DNA from: Kaistella antarctica
GTDB lineage: Bacteria > Bacteroidota > Bacteroidia > Flavobacteriales > Weeksellaceae
Assembly: GCF_900109615.1 (NCBI RefSeq)
Contig: NZ_FOIX01000002.1
Coordinates: 496,001 to 560,000, forward strand
Length of the DNA stretch: 64,000 nt
Reading direction: 5' to 3'
Shown piece by piece: positions 52,227 through 61,512 of the stretch. The position numbers were made by a program, and so were the translations under genes. Numbering within the stretch: the first letter of the stretch is position 1; each line of letters begins with the position of its first letter. The notes beneath the pieces were generated by a model. It did no database searches. It was not told where the DNA came from and saw nothing but the letters and a program-made list of their open reading frames with translations.

Positions 52227-53644
52227 TGAAACCAAAATTAAAAGTTTTTGAAGATTTTTCTAAAGCGCTTTTGCCTCATGAAGCGAAATATCTGCAGAGT
52301 TTAGGGAATTTTCAGGAAGAAGATAAACGTGAAATTTTTCAGAATTTAATCCATAATTCCCTCGAACCGGAAGATGAAAAGTCTTTCAATACAGAGTTCG
52401 ATAAACGAAAATACCATCATATAAAAACTTGGGCTGAGAAAAAACTCAGCCTTCGTGACGTTGATCAAGTGGCTGAATGGTTGCTTGATTTTAATAAAAA
52501 GTTAGTGCTGGATTTAATCACTTCAGCCGAAGAAAAAGTGCTGATTGATTACGTTAAAAACTACAAAGGCATTACTTTCAATTTTCAAATTCTGTATCAA
52601 ACCATTCGGGATTATCGTTCTTATTTACTGATCAGAATGCGGTACGATGATCATATTATCATCTCCGATTTTCTTGAGAATTACAAAGAATCTTACCATC
52701 GAGCCAAGGAAATAGAGGAGAAACTCTATCAGGCAACCATTGAAATTACCGATCAATTTACGCGTACTTCCGAAACTTCTATTCACTGGGAAAAGTGGTT
52801 GAAAAAAGTATTTGAAACCGAAACCATCAATGGAAATAATCGCTATAAAGCTTTTATTTTATTGGCCTTTATGTACAATACTACCGGAAATTTAAAACAG
52901 CTCCAAACTATTTTCGACCAGATTGATGGTTTTTTTAGTCAGGGAAATTTGTATTGCCGAAGACTTTTATACAACTATTATTCAAGTCGGGTTTTGCTTC
53001 ATTCTAAACAACGAAAATATGACGAAGCTATTTATTTTGGTAAACTTTCATTGAGACAAACCAATGAGGATACTTTGATGTATGTCAATAATTTGGTGTC
53101 TATTTACCTACGTCTTAATCAGCACAGAGATGCTCTGGATTTATTGGAGTCCTATCAGTCAGTTTACGAAAAGACGCAAAATAGTCTTCAGCGAATCATT
53201 TATATTTCTTACTATTTGCGGGCTTTAAATGAATTAAATTTAAATAAGAAAGCTGAAAATATCGGTATCTATTTTCTTCAAAAATATGAATCGGAAATCT
53301 TGAAATTAAGGTGGCATCATTTCTTTACTTCTTATCTGAATGTGCTGTATAAAAATGAAAATTACGCGACGATTTTACAACTCGATAAAAAGTTTAGTCT
53401 TACCGAATTAGAGCATCTGCGTAAAAAATCTGAAAACTTTTTGCCTAATCTCCTTTGGGTTATTACGAGCGCCTCCTTTTTAGAAAATAAGATTTCAAAA
53501 GAAAAGTACTACAATACTTTAACTGAAAGTTTGACCACTGTGAAGGTTACAGAAAGCAACCAACATCTTCTGCAAGATAACGCCGATTTACTCACGAAAA
53601 ATCTCCCAGAACTGAAATTATTTTTTAAGTCATATCTTAATTGA
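52226..53644 (+). CDS. Helical-repeat (TPR-like) protein of unknown function
   Basis: The 472-residue protein has no signal peptide or membrane segment and appears all-helical. Residues 205-420 show degenerate TPR-like pairs (GNNRYKAFILLAFMYNTTGN, QRKYDEAIYFGKLSLRQTNE, LNQHRDALDLLESYQSVYEK). The N-terminal 190 residues are charged helix. I do not recognise a family. Its start overlaps the stop of the lipoprotein hydrolase, so it is made together with the transport and ligase genes; a regulatory or scaffold role is possible. The C-terminal region contains one AAGTCATATCT 11-mer. Confidence 0.65.
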   Translation: MKPKLKVFEDFSKALLPHEAKYLQSLGNFQEEDKREIFQNLIHNSLEPEDEKSFNTEFDKRKYHHIKTWAEKKLSLRDVDQVAEWLLDFNKKLVLDLITSAEEKVLIDYVKNYKGITFNFQILYQTIRDYRSYLLIRMRYDDHIIISDFLENYKESYHRAKEIEEKLYQATIEITDQFTRTSETSIHWEKWLKKVFETETINGNNRYKAFILLAFMYNTTGNLKQLQTIFDQIDGFFSQGNLYCRRLLYNYYSSRVLLHSKQRKYDEAIYFGKLSLRQTNEDTLMYVNNLVSIYLRLNQHRDALDLLESYQSVYEKTQNSLQRIIYISYYLRALNELNLNKKAENIGIYFLQKYESEILKLRWHHFFTSYLNVLYKNENYATILQLDKKFSLTELEHLRKKSENFLPNLLWVITSASFLENKISKEKYYNTLTESLTTVKVTESNQHLLQDNADLLTKNLPELKLFFKSYLN

Positions 53645-53793
53645 ATTCCCTTTCTATAAGGGTTTGTGCCTATCTTATTTAGCAATTTTTCATTTAGTAA
53701 ACAAAGTCATATCTCTAAACTTATTATTTTGTTAATTTTCGTTAATGAACTTCGCTTATCATTGTAGAGATAATTAAAAAAATTAATAGCATT

Positions 53794-56040
53794 ATGAAAA
53801 AATCAGTCATTTTAGCATCTTTCTTAAGCGTCGTTTTTACGAGTGCACAAGTTGCTGATACCGTGAGAGTGAGAGAGATCGACGAGGTTACCGTTTCCGC
53901 CAGTAAAAAATTGCAGAAAGTGATTGATGTTCCTGCGACGGTAAATATCATTACCGCCAAAGATATTGCACAATTTACCAGCTTCAATGTTGGGGAACTT
54001 GCTGCAAGACAGAAAGGAGTTGATTTCGTACGAGCTGGTGTTTTAGGAACCGGAATTAATATTCGTGGTTTTAACTCAGCCTTTAATTCTAAAAATTTAC
54101 AAATTACCGACGATCGTGTTTCGACCTTAATTGCAACTGGACTTCCTTTTGGAACATTCAGCACGGTTATTAAAGAAGATATCGAAAGAGTTGAAATCCT
54201 TCTCGGACCAAACGGAACTTTATACGGACCCAATGCCCATAATGGATTGGTGAATACTTTAAGTAAAAATCCGTTCCGCTCGCAAGGAACAACCATTGCT
54301 TTAGGTATTGGAAACCAAAATGTGTTTACAGCCAGACTTCGTCATGCTCAAGCTTTAACGCCGAAACTTGCGTTCAAAATTGCGGCGGAACATACGCAGG
54401 GAACGGAATTTAAATATACCGATTCAGTTTATGTTAACAATAAAGGATACGGTGAATTAGATTTAGACCGAGATTTTAACAGTACTAAATTCAATGGTCA
54501 GTTGAATTATAAAGTCGGGTCATTATCGGAATTAGTCGCTTATTACGGACATAGTAATAATAACAATATTGGAGTTACCAGTGCAGGTCGTAATGCGATT
54601 AAAGACTGGAATATCGATGAGCTACAATTAAAATTTATTCATCCAAGATTTTTCTTGAATTCTTACTATCAGTGGAGTAATACCGAAGATACCTACGCGA
54701 TGAACCAGAGAACACAGAATTATGTGTCGTTCATTAATGCTGGTTTTTCAGATGCGGTAGCAAAAGAAAGATCTTTCAATGAGCAATGGTTTGGTCCGTC
54801 GCAAACGGTGGGTCTTGCTTTGCAGAGAGGTTCAAGATTTAAAGATGATTCGAAAAGATTCGTAGCAGAAGGGCAGTACAATAATACTTGGGGCGCCTTT
54901 ACTTTAATTGGAGGTGCGCAATTTCAGCGTGACATGGCGTTTACAAAAAATACGTACATGTTAGATTTTGATGGACCTATCAACGTGAACCAAGTTGGTG
55001 TTTATGGACAAGCAGAATACAAAATGAATGGGTGGGGATTCCTGGCAGCGTTGAGAGTTGATAACCATGATTATTACGGAACCAACCTGTTACCTAAAGC
55101 AGCAATTACCAAAAAATTAGGCGACGGAACTTTCAGATTAACGTATGGTAAAGGAATGGCAGTGCCATCATTATTAAATTTAGAAGGTTATTTGTTTGGA
55201 GGGTTAATTCTAGGAAACGGTCTTGGATTTACCTTATCAGACGGTACGAAAATCAAACCTTTAGAAGTTGAAACCATCAATTCATTTGAAGTTGGGTACA
55301 AAGGTGACATTGCCAAGAAATTCTACATGGATGTAAATGCCTACTATAATTTATCTGAAAATTTCATCAGTCCATTAACGCAATTAGCAACGAACGGAAG
55401 AACGATTACACAAAGAGGAGATCAGGCGATTTCTTCGATTGCCGGAGCAAATCCAGGTTTCGTTTTAACTTATTCTAACTTTGGAAAGGTGGATACTTAT
55501 GGTGTTGATTTAGGTTTCAGTTATTATCTTACCGATGCTTTAAAAGCGGTTGTAAACTACTCTTATTTCGGACGTAAATTGGATAAAGAGGATATGAACA
55601 ATGATGGTAATAAAGATGGTAAAGTACTCGATACCGATTTACCAATCAACACGCCGACTAACAAATTAGCGATTGGTTTAAATTATTCAACCCCAACTTT
55701 CTTCGGCGCGGTTTACGGAAGGTATGTACAGAAATATGATTTCTTTTCGGGAGTTTCTACCTCGGCAAAAACGCAGGATTTAGATGGTAATGGTACCATT
55801 GATATTACAGAAAACGCTTATTATGCTGCGGGCAGAACTTGGAACTACGGACAATTAGGTGGTTTCACCGTTGACATGAACGCCGGTTATAACTTCAGCA
55901 ATGGAATGACCATTGGCGCCAACGTTACCAATTTATTCGATGTTGATATCAGAGAATTTGCAGGGTCGCCTTTCATCAAAAGATTGGTTTCTGTGGAATT
56001 TAAATACAATTTCGACTTCTTCAAAAATAAAAATAATTAA
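53794..56040 (+). CDS. TonB-dependent outer-membrane receptor
   Basis: The 748-residue protein has a signal peptide (ILASFLSVVFTSAQ), a plug domain at once after it (VREIDEVTVSASKKLQKVID to about residue 165, with ERVEILLGPNGTLYGPNAHNG), and a 22-strand barrel ending in VEFKYNFDFFKNKNN with several aromatic strands. There is no carboxypeptidase-like N-terminal domain and no SusD partner. Two calcium-loop-like sequences (DMNNDGNKDG at residue 600 and DLDGNGTIDITE at 662-673) lie in probable extracellular loops. It heads a tight run with a hydrolase, hydroxybutyrate dehydrogenase and CoA-transferase subunit A, so it probably imports their substrate. Confidence 0.93.
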   Translation: MKKSVILASFLSVVFTSAQVADTVRVREIDEVTVSASKKLQKVIDVPATVNIITAKDIAQFTSFNVGELAARQKGVDFVRAGVLGTGINIRGFNSAFNSKNLQITDDRVSTLIATGLPFGTFSTVIKEDIERVEILLGPNGTLYGPNAHNGLVNTLSKNPFRSQGTTIALGIGNQNVFTARLRHAQALTPKLAFKIAAEHTQGTEFKYTDSVYVNNKGYGELDLDRDFNSTKFNGQLNYKVGSLSELVAYYGHSNNNNIGVTSAGRNAIKDWNIDELQLKFIHPRFFLNSYYQWSNTEDTYAMNQRTQNYVSFINAGFSDAVAKERSFNEQWFGPSQTVGLALQRGSRFKDDSKRFVAEGQYNNTWGAFTLIGGAQFQRDMAFTKNTYMLDFDGPINVNQVGVYGQAEYKMNGWGFLAALRVDNHDYYGTNLLPKAAITKKLGDGTFRLTYGKGMAVPSLLNLEGYLFGGLILGNGLGFTLSDGTKIKPLEVETINSFEVGYKGDIAKKFYMDVNAYYNLSENFISPLTQLATNGRTITQRGDQAISSIAGANPGFVLTYSNFGKVDTYGVDLGFSYYLTDALKAVVNYSYFGRKLDKEDMNNDGNKDGKVLDTDLPINTPTNKLAIGLNYSTPTFFGAVYGRYVQKYDFFSGVSTSAKTQDLDGNGTIDITENAYYAAGRTWNYGQLGGFTVDMNAGYNFSNGMTIGANVTNLFDVDIREFAGSPFIKRLVSVEFKYNFDFFKNKNN

Positions 56041-56051
56041 ATTTTTCATCA

Positions 56052-56825
56052 ATGGCTTTAACAACCATTAATGGGATTGATTTAGATTATGCAGATGTTG
56101 GTAAAGGAGAAGTCGTTGTACTACTGCATGGTTTAGGCTCAACAAAAAAAGACTGGGATCTTCAGATCCCGGTTTTATCCCAGAAGTTTAGAGTGATTGC
56201 ACCTGATTTTCGAGCCCACGGAAATTCTGAAAGGGTTCCAAAACAACAAGGTGTAGAAATAATGACGGAAGATATTTTTCAGTTGTTGAAATTTTTAAAA
56301 ATTAAAAAAGCAAGTTTTGTAGGTTTTTCAATGGGCGGCGCAGTGTGCTTTAACATGGCTTATTTGCATCCCGAAATGGTCGAGAAATTAGTTATTGTCA
56401 ATTCTGGACCCGACTTTAATAATGCGAAAGATTCTGGAATTGATATTCTCGCTGAACGAACTAAAATTATTAAAGAGCAAGGATTTGAAGCCTTAGCCGA
56501 AACCATTTCGAAAGGAATGTTTCCTGAAGAGAGCCAAGAGAAATGGCGAAAAGAATTCCACCAGAGAATTATCGATAATGATGAAGATGCCTATCTTAAT
56601 ACGTTCGGTTCTTTAATGGAGTGGGGTTTAGATGATAAAGTTTCAGAAATTAAACATCCGACTTTAATTCTTGCATCAGATATGGACTACACTTCTGTAG
56701 ATTACAAAAAAGCATACTCCAGTAAAATGAAAAATGCTAAATTAGTAGTCATCGAAAATTCCCGTCATGGAATCGTTTTAGATCAAGCAGAAAAACTGAA
56801 TCAAGAATTACTAAAATTTTTATAA
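56052..56825 (+). CDS. Cytoplasmic alpha/beta hydrolase
   Basis: The 257-residue protein lacks a signal peptide and has the alpha/beta hydrolase fold: VLLHGLGSTKKDWDLQIP, nucleophile Ser 93 in FVGFSMGGAVCF, Asp in LILASDMDYTS and His in ENSRHGIVLD. Relatives include enol-lactonases, carboxylesterases and oligomer hydrolases. It lies 12 bases after the TonB receptor and two bases before 3-hydroxybutyrate dehydrogenase; hydrolysis of a hydroxybutyrate ester or dimer would supply that enzyme. This is inference from context. Confidence 0.85.
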   Translation: MALTTINGIDLDYADVGKGEVVVLLHGLGSTKKDWDLQIPVLSQKFRVIAPDFRAHGNSERVPKQQGVEIMTEDIFQLLKFLKIKKASFVGFSMGGAVCFNMAYLHPEMVEKLVIVNSGPDFNNAKDSGIDILAERTKIIKEQGFEALAETISKGMFPEESQEKWRKEFHQRIIDNDEDAYLNTFGSLMEWGLDDKVSEIKHPTLILASDMDYTSVDYKKAYSSKMKNAKLVVIENSRHGIVLDQAEKLNQELLKFL

Positions 56826-56826
56826 A

Positions 56827-57597
56827 ATGAGCCGTAATGTTTTAATAACAGGAAGTACCAGCGGAATCGGTTTAGGAATCGCCGAAGCTTTTGCTAAGAA
56901 TGGTGACAACATTGTTTTTAATGGACTGGAAGAAAATGGCGCAGAAATCGCAAAATCAATCGGAGAGAAGTACGGTGTAAAAACCGTTTTCAAAAACTCA
57001 AACTTAATGACTCCAGAAGGTGTTCAGGAATTGGTAGATTTCGCTTATGCTGAAATGGGTTCTGTTGAAGTTCTTGTCAATAATGCCGGAATTCAGCACG
57101 TTTCTCCCATTGAAGATTTTCCGATTGAAAAATACCAGCAGATCATTGCCTTAAATATGAATTCCGTATTCTATGCCACAAAAGCGGTTTTCAAGAAAAT
57201 GAAAGACCAAAAGTTCGGGAGGATTATTAATGTTTCTTCAGTTCATGGAATTCGCGCTTCTGAATTTAAATCGGCTTACGTGACCGCAAAGCATGGAGTA
57301 GTGGGCTTGACCAAAGTTTTGGCTTTGGAAGGTGCTCCTTTTAATGTGACTTGCAATGCGATTTGTCCAGGTTATGTGAAAACACCTTTGGTCGAAGGTC
57401 AAATTAAAGATCAGGCAAAAGCACATAATATGAGCGAAGAAGAAGTGGTAGAAAACGTGATGTTGCAAAAACAAGCTGTAAAAAGTTTTGTTCCGATTGA
57501 GAAATTAGGAGAAATTGCCGTATTTTTAGCTGCAGAAAATGCAACCACCGTTTCCGGTTCCACATTTACGTTGGATGGAGGTTGGAGTGCACAATAA
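56827..57597 (+). CDS. 3-hydroxybutyrate dehydrogenase (SDR family)
   Basis: The 256-residue classical short-chain dehydrogenase would oxidise (R)-3-hydroxybutyrate to acetoacetate with NAD. It has the cofactor motif TGSTSGIG (8-15), [16 protein letters not shown] with the family-specific Gln-His after NNAG, Asn 110, and the triad Ser 138, Tyr 151 and Lys 155 in VSSVHG and SAYVTAKHG. Block [33 protein letters not shown] and the C-terminal DGGWSAQ match bacterial BdhA enzymes. The gene is followed by CoA-transferase subunit A, which uses acetoacetate. Confidence 0.85.
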   Translation: MSRNVLITGSTSGIGLGIAEAFAKNGDNIVFNGLEENGAEIAKSIGEKYGVKTVFKNSNLMTPEGVQELVDFAYAEMGSVEVLVNNAGIQHVSPIEDFPIEKYQQIIALNMNSVFYATKAVFKKMKDQKFGRIINVSSVHGIRASEFKSAYVTAKHGVVGLTKVLALEGAPFNVTCNAICPGYVKTPLVEGQIKDQAKAHNMSEEEVVENVMLQKQAVKSFVPIEKLGEIAVFLAAENATTVSGSTFTLDGGWSAQ

Positions 57598-57608
57598 AAG
57601 TTAAGATT

Positions 57609-58310
57609 ATGATTGATAAAAGAGTAAAAAATGCCAAAGAAGCCATCGCTGGAATCAGTGATGGAATGACTTTAATCGTCGGTGGATTCGGCCTTTGTGG
57701 CATTCCTGAAAATTCAATTAATGCTTTGGTAGAAAGCAATGTTACGGATTTAACGTGCATTTCAAACAATGCCGGAGTTGATGATTTTGGTTTGGGTTTA
57801 CTTTTACAGAAAAAACAGATCAAGAAAATGATCGCTTCTTACGTCGGCGAAAATGCAGAATTCGAAAGACAAATGCTTTCCGGTGAACTCGATGTAGAAT
57901 TAACGCCACAAGGAACTTTAGCCGAAAAATGCCGCGCAGCCCAACATGGAATTCCGGCTTTTTATACTCCTGCAGGTTACGGAACAGAGGTAGCAGAAGG
58001 AAAAGAAACCAAAGAATTTGATGGTAAAATGCATATTTTAGAACACGCTTTCAAAGCAGATTATTCCATCGTAAAAGCTTGGAAAGGTGATCACGCTGGA
58101 AATCTAATTTTCAAAGGAACGGCAAGGAACTTCAATGCTCCAATGGCAGGAAGTGGCAATATAACCATCGCCGAAGTGGAGGAATTAGTAGAGCCAGGAC
58201 AACTTGATCCGAATGAAATTCACATTCCGGGAATTATGGTTCAAAGAATTTTCCAGGGAGAGAAATTTGAGAAAAGAATTGAACAGAGAACGGTTCGAAA
58301 AAGACCTTAG
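57609..58310 (+). CDS. scoA: 3-oxoacid (succinyl-CoA:acetoacetate) CoA-transferase subunit A
   Basis: The 233-residue protein has the family I subunit A features: [16 protein letters not shown] near residues 23-38, [36 protein letters not shown], and [20 protein letters not shown]. With subunit B it moves CoA from succinyl-CoA to acetoacetate. The start is the ATG in agreement with the family; the longer frame overlaps the dehydrogenase. The partner subunit gene is 3.2 kb away, and a terminator follows this gene directly. Confidence 0.93.
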   Translation: MIDKRVKNAKEAIAGISDGMTLIVGGFGLCGIPENSINALVESNVTDLTCISNNAGVDDFGLGLLLQKKQIKKMIASYVGENAEFERQMLSGELDVELTPQGTLAEKCRAAQHGIPAFYTPAGYGTEVAEGKETKEFDGKMHILEHAFKADYSIVKAWKGDHAGNLIFKGTARNFNAPMAGSGNITIAEVEELVEPGQLDPNEIHIPGIMVQRIFQGEKFEKRIEQRTVRKRP

Positions 58311-58350
58311 AAATTTTTGGATTGAATGACTTTTAATAATGATAAAGAAG

Positions 58351-58378
58351 CATTTCTCGAGAGGGAAATGTTTTTTTT
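58351..58378 (+). terminator. Intrinsic terminator after scoA
   Basis: CATTTCTC pairs with GGGAAATG (8 bp, one G-T) around GAGA, followed by eight T, 40 bases after the stop codon. It ends the transcript before the interposed genes. Confidence 0.82.
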
Positions 58379-58397
58379 AGGCTGGAAGTAAGCTATT

Positions 58398-58728
58398 TCA
58401 TTTCAGTCGAATAATGCTATTAATTTTTTTTCCACCGTTCATCTTACTTGGATTTTGGCGCGCATCAAAAACATCAGTAATTATGATATAAGAATCTTCA
58501 ACTTTATAGATTATTTTATAATTTCCACTCAAAATATATCTATATTCTTTTTCCAACATTTCGAGAAGTAGTTCTTTTTGACCAGAAGAAGGATGATTTA
58601 CGAGCTGTTTTGTAGTGTTTAGAATTTGGCTCTGAATTTTATGCTACTTTTCTATTGACTTTAAAAGCATAAAAATCAAAAGTGACTTTCAAATTTTCTA
58701 TAGCAAAATCGGTCCATATTATTTCCAT
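58398..58728 (-). pseudogene. Frameshifted RelE/ParE-family toxin
   Basis: From the ATG the frame reads MEIIWTDFAIENLKVTFDFY and stops at 58639-58641. In the +1 frame the protein continues KIQSQILNTTKQLVNHPSSG, RYILSGNYKIIYKVEDSYII, TDVFDARQNPSKM, the canonical second half of a RelE/ParE toxin with its GNYKIIY core. Length 331 is not a multiple of three; the shift lies between 58638 and 58646 and fits a 2-base loss (or 1-base gain). The start lies three bases after the antitoxin stop codon. It is a broken gene unless the assembly has an error at that point. Confidence 0.85.
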
Positions 58729-58731
58729 TAT

Positions 58732-58965
58732 TTACCAATCAGCAGAAATTTCCTCTAAATCATTTAGAGTTTTATATTTCCCGCTTTTGAAATCTTCTTC
58801 AGATTTCTTAATTCTTACTATCAATTCGTCTTCCGTAAACGGCTTTAAATCAGCGTCATTTTGTTTTTTACTAAGAATGAAATTTTCTATTTTCCTAAGA
58901 AAATTTTCGTCTTGCAATTGTGCGAGATAGGAAATTAAATTTAATTTTCGAGTTTGTAAATCCAT
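58732..58965 (-). CDS. Antitoxin-like protein of the adjacent RelE/ParE-type pair
   Basis: The 77-residue protein starts MDLQTRKLNLISYLAQLQDE, a helical N-terminal region followed by a Lys/Glu-rich stretch and ends FKSGKYKTLNDLEEISADW. This resembles small antitoxins seen before ParE-type toxins in Bacteroidota. The gene is intact, and its stop codon is three bases before the toxin's start. A surviving antitoxin with a broken toxin is what decay of the module would leave. No separate DNA-binding domain can be recognised with certainty. Confidence 0.7.
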   Translation of the reverse strand: MDLQTRKLNLISYLAQLQDENFLRKIENFILSKKQNDADLKPFTEDELIVRIKKSEEDFKSGKYKTLNDLEEISADW

Positions 58966-59064
58966 AACTGAATTAATTTATTTCAAATGTACAAATTCCT
59001 TTCTAAATTTTAAATCGAGAAAAAGAAATAAGAGAGTTGCATAGAGAACCCTGAGAAGCGTAAT

Positions 59065-59517
59065 TTAAAATTTATTTAAATTTTTATTTCTAAACATGCA
59101 AACTCCAGCAAAAAACATCGCAATAAAACTTGAAATCCAAAGATAAAACCCAGCTCCAAGTTTTGTGATTTCTGTAGTTGCGCCACTTTCACCATCTATA
59201 ATAGAATCAAGTGTTGTGAAATAGAGGCCAAGAATTACAGATAAACCTACTAGTATAACTCCAACTTTTTCTTTATTGAGTATCAAAAATCCACCAAAAA
59301 GAAAGAGGGGATTTGCTAACCAGATAATCGTTGGGATTAATCCGCCACCTAAGATTGCCATCCATCCCAACAATACCATAAACAGTGAATTGGAGTAGAC
59401 ATCAGCTTCCTTATTGGCAACGTAAAAAGGGGTGAAAAATAAGCATAGTATATAAAGCACCATGCTCGCTACAACCAACAAAAATTGCGGACTTCTTATT
59501 TTTTCTTTTAACATCAT
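59065..59517 (-). CDS. Small integral membrane protein of unknown function
   Basis: The 150-residue protein has four hydrophobic segments (FLLVVASMVLYILCLFF, LFMVLLGWMAILGGGLIPTI, LFLFGGFLILNKEKVGVILV and FYLWISSFIAMFFAGVC). An acidic loop with DSIIDGESGATTEITK follows the third. No family is recognised. It lies 80 bases after the ABC transporter on the same strand, inside the region separating the two CoA-transferase genes. The ATG two codons on is an equally good start. Confidence 0.6.
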   Translation of the reverse strand: MMLKEKIRSPQFLLVVASMVLYILCLFFTPFYVANKEADVYSNSLFMVLLGWMAILGGGLIPTIIWLANPLFLFGGFLILNKEKVGVILVGLSVILGLYFTTLDSIIDGESGATTEITKLGAGFYLWISSFIAMFFAGVCMFRNKNLNKF

Positions 59518-59599
59518 TGATTACTTTCTATTATTAATTTAATAATCAAATATAACCAATCAAAAGAAAGTATTTCAGTAAACTTGAAGAATCAATTCA

Positions 59600-61387
59600 T
59601 TACATCTTTCGCTCCCCAATCTGCTGACGCCACATCGCATAATACAATCCTTTATCGTCCAACAGATCATTATGAGAACCCATTTCAATCACCTTTCCGC
59701 GTTCCAAAACATAAATTCGATCGGCATGCATAATGGTGCTCAATCGGTGCGCGATTAATATGGTGATCTGGGCTTTTTCGGCAGAAATTTCTCTGATCGT
59801 AGTCGTAATCGCTTCTTCCGTAATACTATCCAACGCAGACGTTGCTTCATCGAAAATAAGCAAATGTGGTTTTCTTAACAAAGCTCTGGCGATCGCTATT
59901 CTTTGTTTTTCGCCACCACTTAATTTGAATCCACCCTCACCAATGACGGTATCTAATCCTTCTTCTGCTCTTTCAATCAAGGCCGTCGCGCTTGATTTTC
60001 TTAACGCCATACTCAAGTCCTGATCCGTTGCTTCTGGATTGACAAAAAGTAAATTTTCTTTAATGGTTCCTGCGAAAAGTTGCGTATCCTGTGTCACAAA
60101 ACCTATCTGATTTCTCAATTCATCAATATCGAATTCATTTCCATTAATATGGTTGTAATAGATTGAGCCTTCATTCGGACGGTATAATCCAACCAGTAAT
60201 TTTACCAACGTACTTTTTCCAGCGCCACTCGGTCCTACGAAGGCGATCGTTTCCCCATTTTTAACCTCAAAAGAAATATTGTTCAAAGCTTTGTAACTCG
60301 CAGATTGATGTTTAAAATCAACATTCGAGAATTTTAAACTGTTGATCGCGCCAATTTTCTTCGGGTTAATCGGTTTCTCTTCTGTTGGCTTTTTCATCAA
60401 AGTATCGAAGTTAAACAACGAAGCTTCCGCTTCCCGATAAGAAATAATGATATTTCCGATCTCCTGCATCGGCCCGAAAATAAAGAATCCATAAAACATT
60501 AGCGAAAGATATTGCCCCGGCGTCACGATGTTTTTAAAAATTAAAAAGAGCAAAGTCAACGTGATCATTTGTTGCAGAAAATTCACCAAGGTTCCTTGAA
60601 TAAAACTTAATGAACGAATGCTTTTCACCTTTCTCAATTCCAAGCCTAAAATTTTGTAGGTGTTACTATTCAGTCGTTTGACTTCCTGCTGAGTCAGACC
60701 CAAACTTTTCACAATTTCAATATTTCGTAAACTTTCGGTCGTACTCCCCGCCAAACTGGTCGTCTGCGCAACTATGTTTTTCTGAATCTTTTTAATTCTC
60801 TTACTTAATAAATTAGTGATAAAGGCGATGAAAAATATTCCCACCACATAAACCGGCATGATCGCCCAGTGTAGTTGAATTGCGTAAACAGAAACGAAAA
60901 TAATACTGACCAAAATTCCAAAGAAAATATTAATGAAATTGTTGATGAATTTTACCGAATCTTCTCTTACTTTCGTTAAAATCGATAAGGTTTCACCACT
61001 TCTCTGATCTTCAAATTCCTGAAAAGGCAACGCCATGGAATGCTGCAAACCATCGGTGAAAATATTGGCTCCAAATTTTTGGGTAATAACACTTGAGGTG
61101 TAATCTTGAAAAGCTTTTGCAATCCGACTGACCATCGCAACTCCGATAAGCAATCCTATAAAATAAAAAGCGCCGTGATACATCGTGGTGCCGTATAAAT
61201 ATTCCTCCAAACTTCTGCTTAAGAGTTTTTCTTTATCAAAAAAATTAGGATTCGTGACCAATTGATCCAGGATCTTTCCTGTAATCGCAGGCCCAAACAA
61301 AGAAAAAACCTGATTGATGGTGGCCAAAGCCAAAGCCAAAATCAGCAACCATTTATGTGGTTTTAAATATCGGAATAGTGTTTTCAT
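59600..61387 (-). CDS. ABC transporter, fused membrane and ATP-binding domains (exporter type)
   Basis: The 595-residue half-transporter has a six-helix type I exporter domain (residues 10-315, ALALATINQVFSLFGPAITG near the start) and an ATPase domain with Walker A FVGPSGAGKSTLVKL (about 390), signature KLSGGEKQRIAIARAL, Walker B LLIFDEATSALDS and the switch His in IAHRLST. It should work as a homodimer unless a partner exists elsewhere. Relatives export lipids, peptides or drugs. It faces away from scoB, on the strand opposite to the catabolic locus. Confidence 0.93.
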   Translation of the reverse strand: MKTLFRYLKPHKWLLILALALATINQVFSLFGPAITGKILDQLVTNPNFFDKEKLLSRSLEEYLYGTTMYHGAFYFIGLLIGVAMVSRIAKAFQDYTSSVITQKFGANIFTDGLQHSMALPFQEFEDQRSGETLSILTKVREDSVKFINNFINIFFGILVSIIFVSVYAIQLHWAIMPVYVVGIFFIAFITNLLSKRIKKIQKNIVAQTTSLAGSTTESLRNIEIVKSLGLTQQEVKRLNSNTYKILGLELRKVKSIRSLSFIQGTLVNFLQQMITLTLLFLIFKNIVTPGQYLSLMFYGFFIFGPMQEIGNIIISYREAEASLFNFDTLMKKPTEEKPINPKKIGAINSLKFSNVDFKHQSASYKALNNISFEVKNGETIAFVGPSGAGKSTLVKLLVGLYRPNEGSIYYNHINGNEFDIDELRNQIGFVTQDTQLFAGTIKENLLFVNPEATDQDLSMALRKSSATALIERAEEGLDTVIGEGGFKLSGGEKQRIAIARALLRKPHLLIFDEATSALDSITEEAITTTIREISAEKAQITILIAHRLSTIMHADRIYVLERGKVIEMGSHNDLLDDKGLYYAMWRQQIGERKM

Positions 61388-61464
61388 TTTTAAAAATAGT
61401 AGGCTGCAAAATTAGAGATATTAATCGGTTTGGTTAGGTCATACTATAGATTGTCTCAATACCA

Positions 61465-61495
61465 TTTGTATAGGAATTGAAAAAGCAATAAATTG
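61465..61495 (+). promoter_or_regulatory. Candidate promoter of scoB
   Basis: TTTG (61465-61468) and TAAATTG (61489-61495) are 20 bp apart, one base short of the TAnnTTTG consensus. It lies 17 bases before the scoB start, in the gap to the divergent ABC gene, so scoB has its own transcription. Confidence 0.45.
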
Positions 61496-61512
61496 CAGTT
61501 CAAGTTTACATT

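Noticed and set aside
53742-54296. 184-codon minus-strand frame antisense to the TonB receptor
   Set aside because: It lies fully over the receptor's start and plug domain, with composition typical of an antisense shadow and no family likeness.
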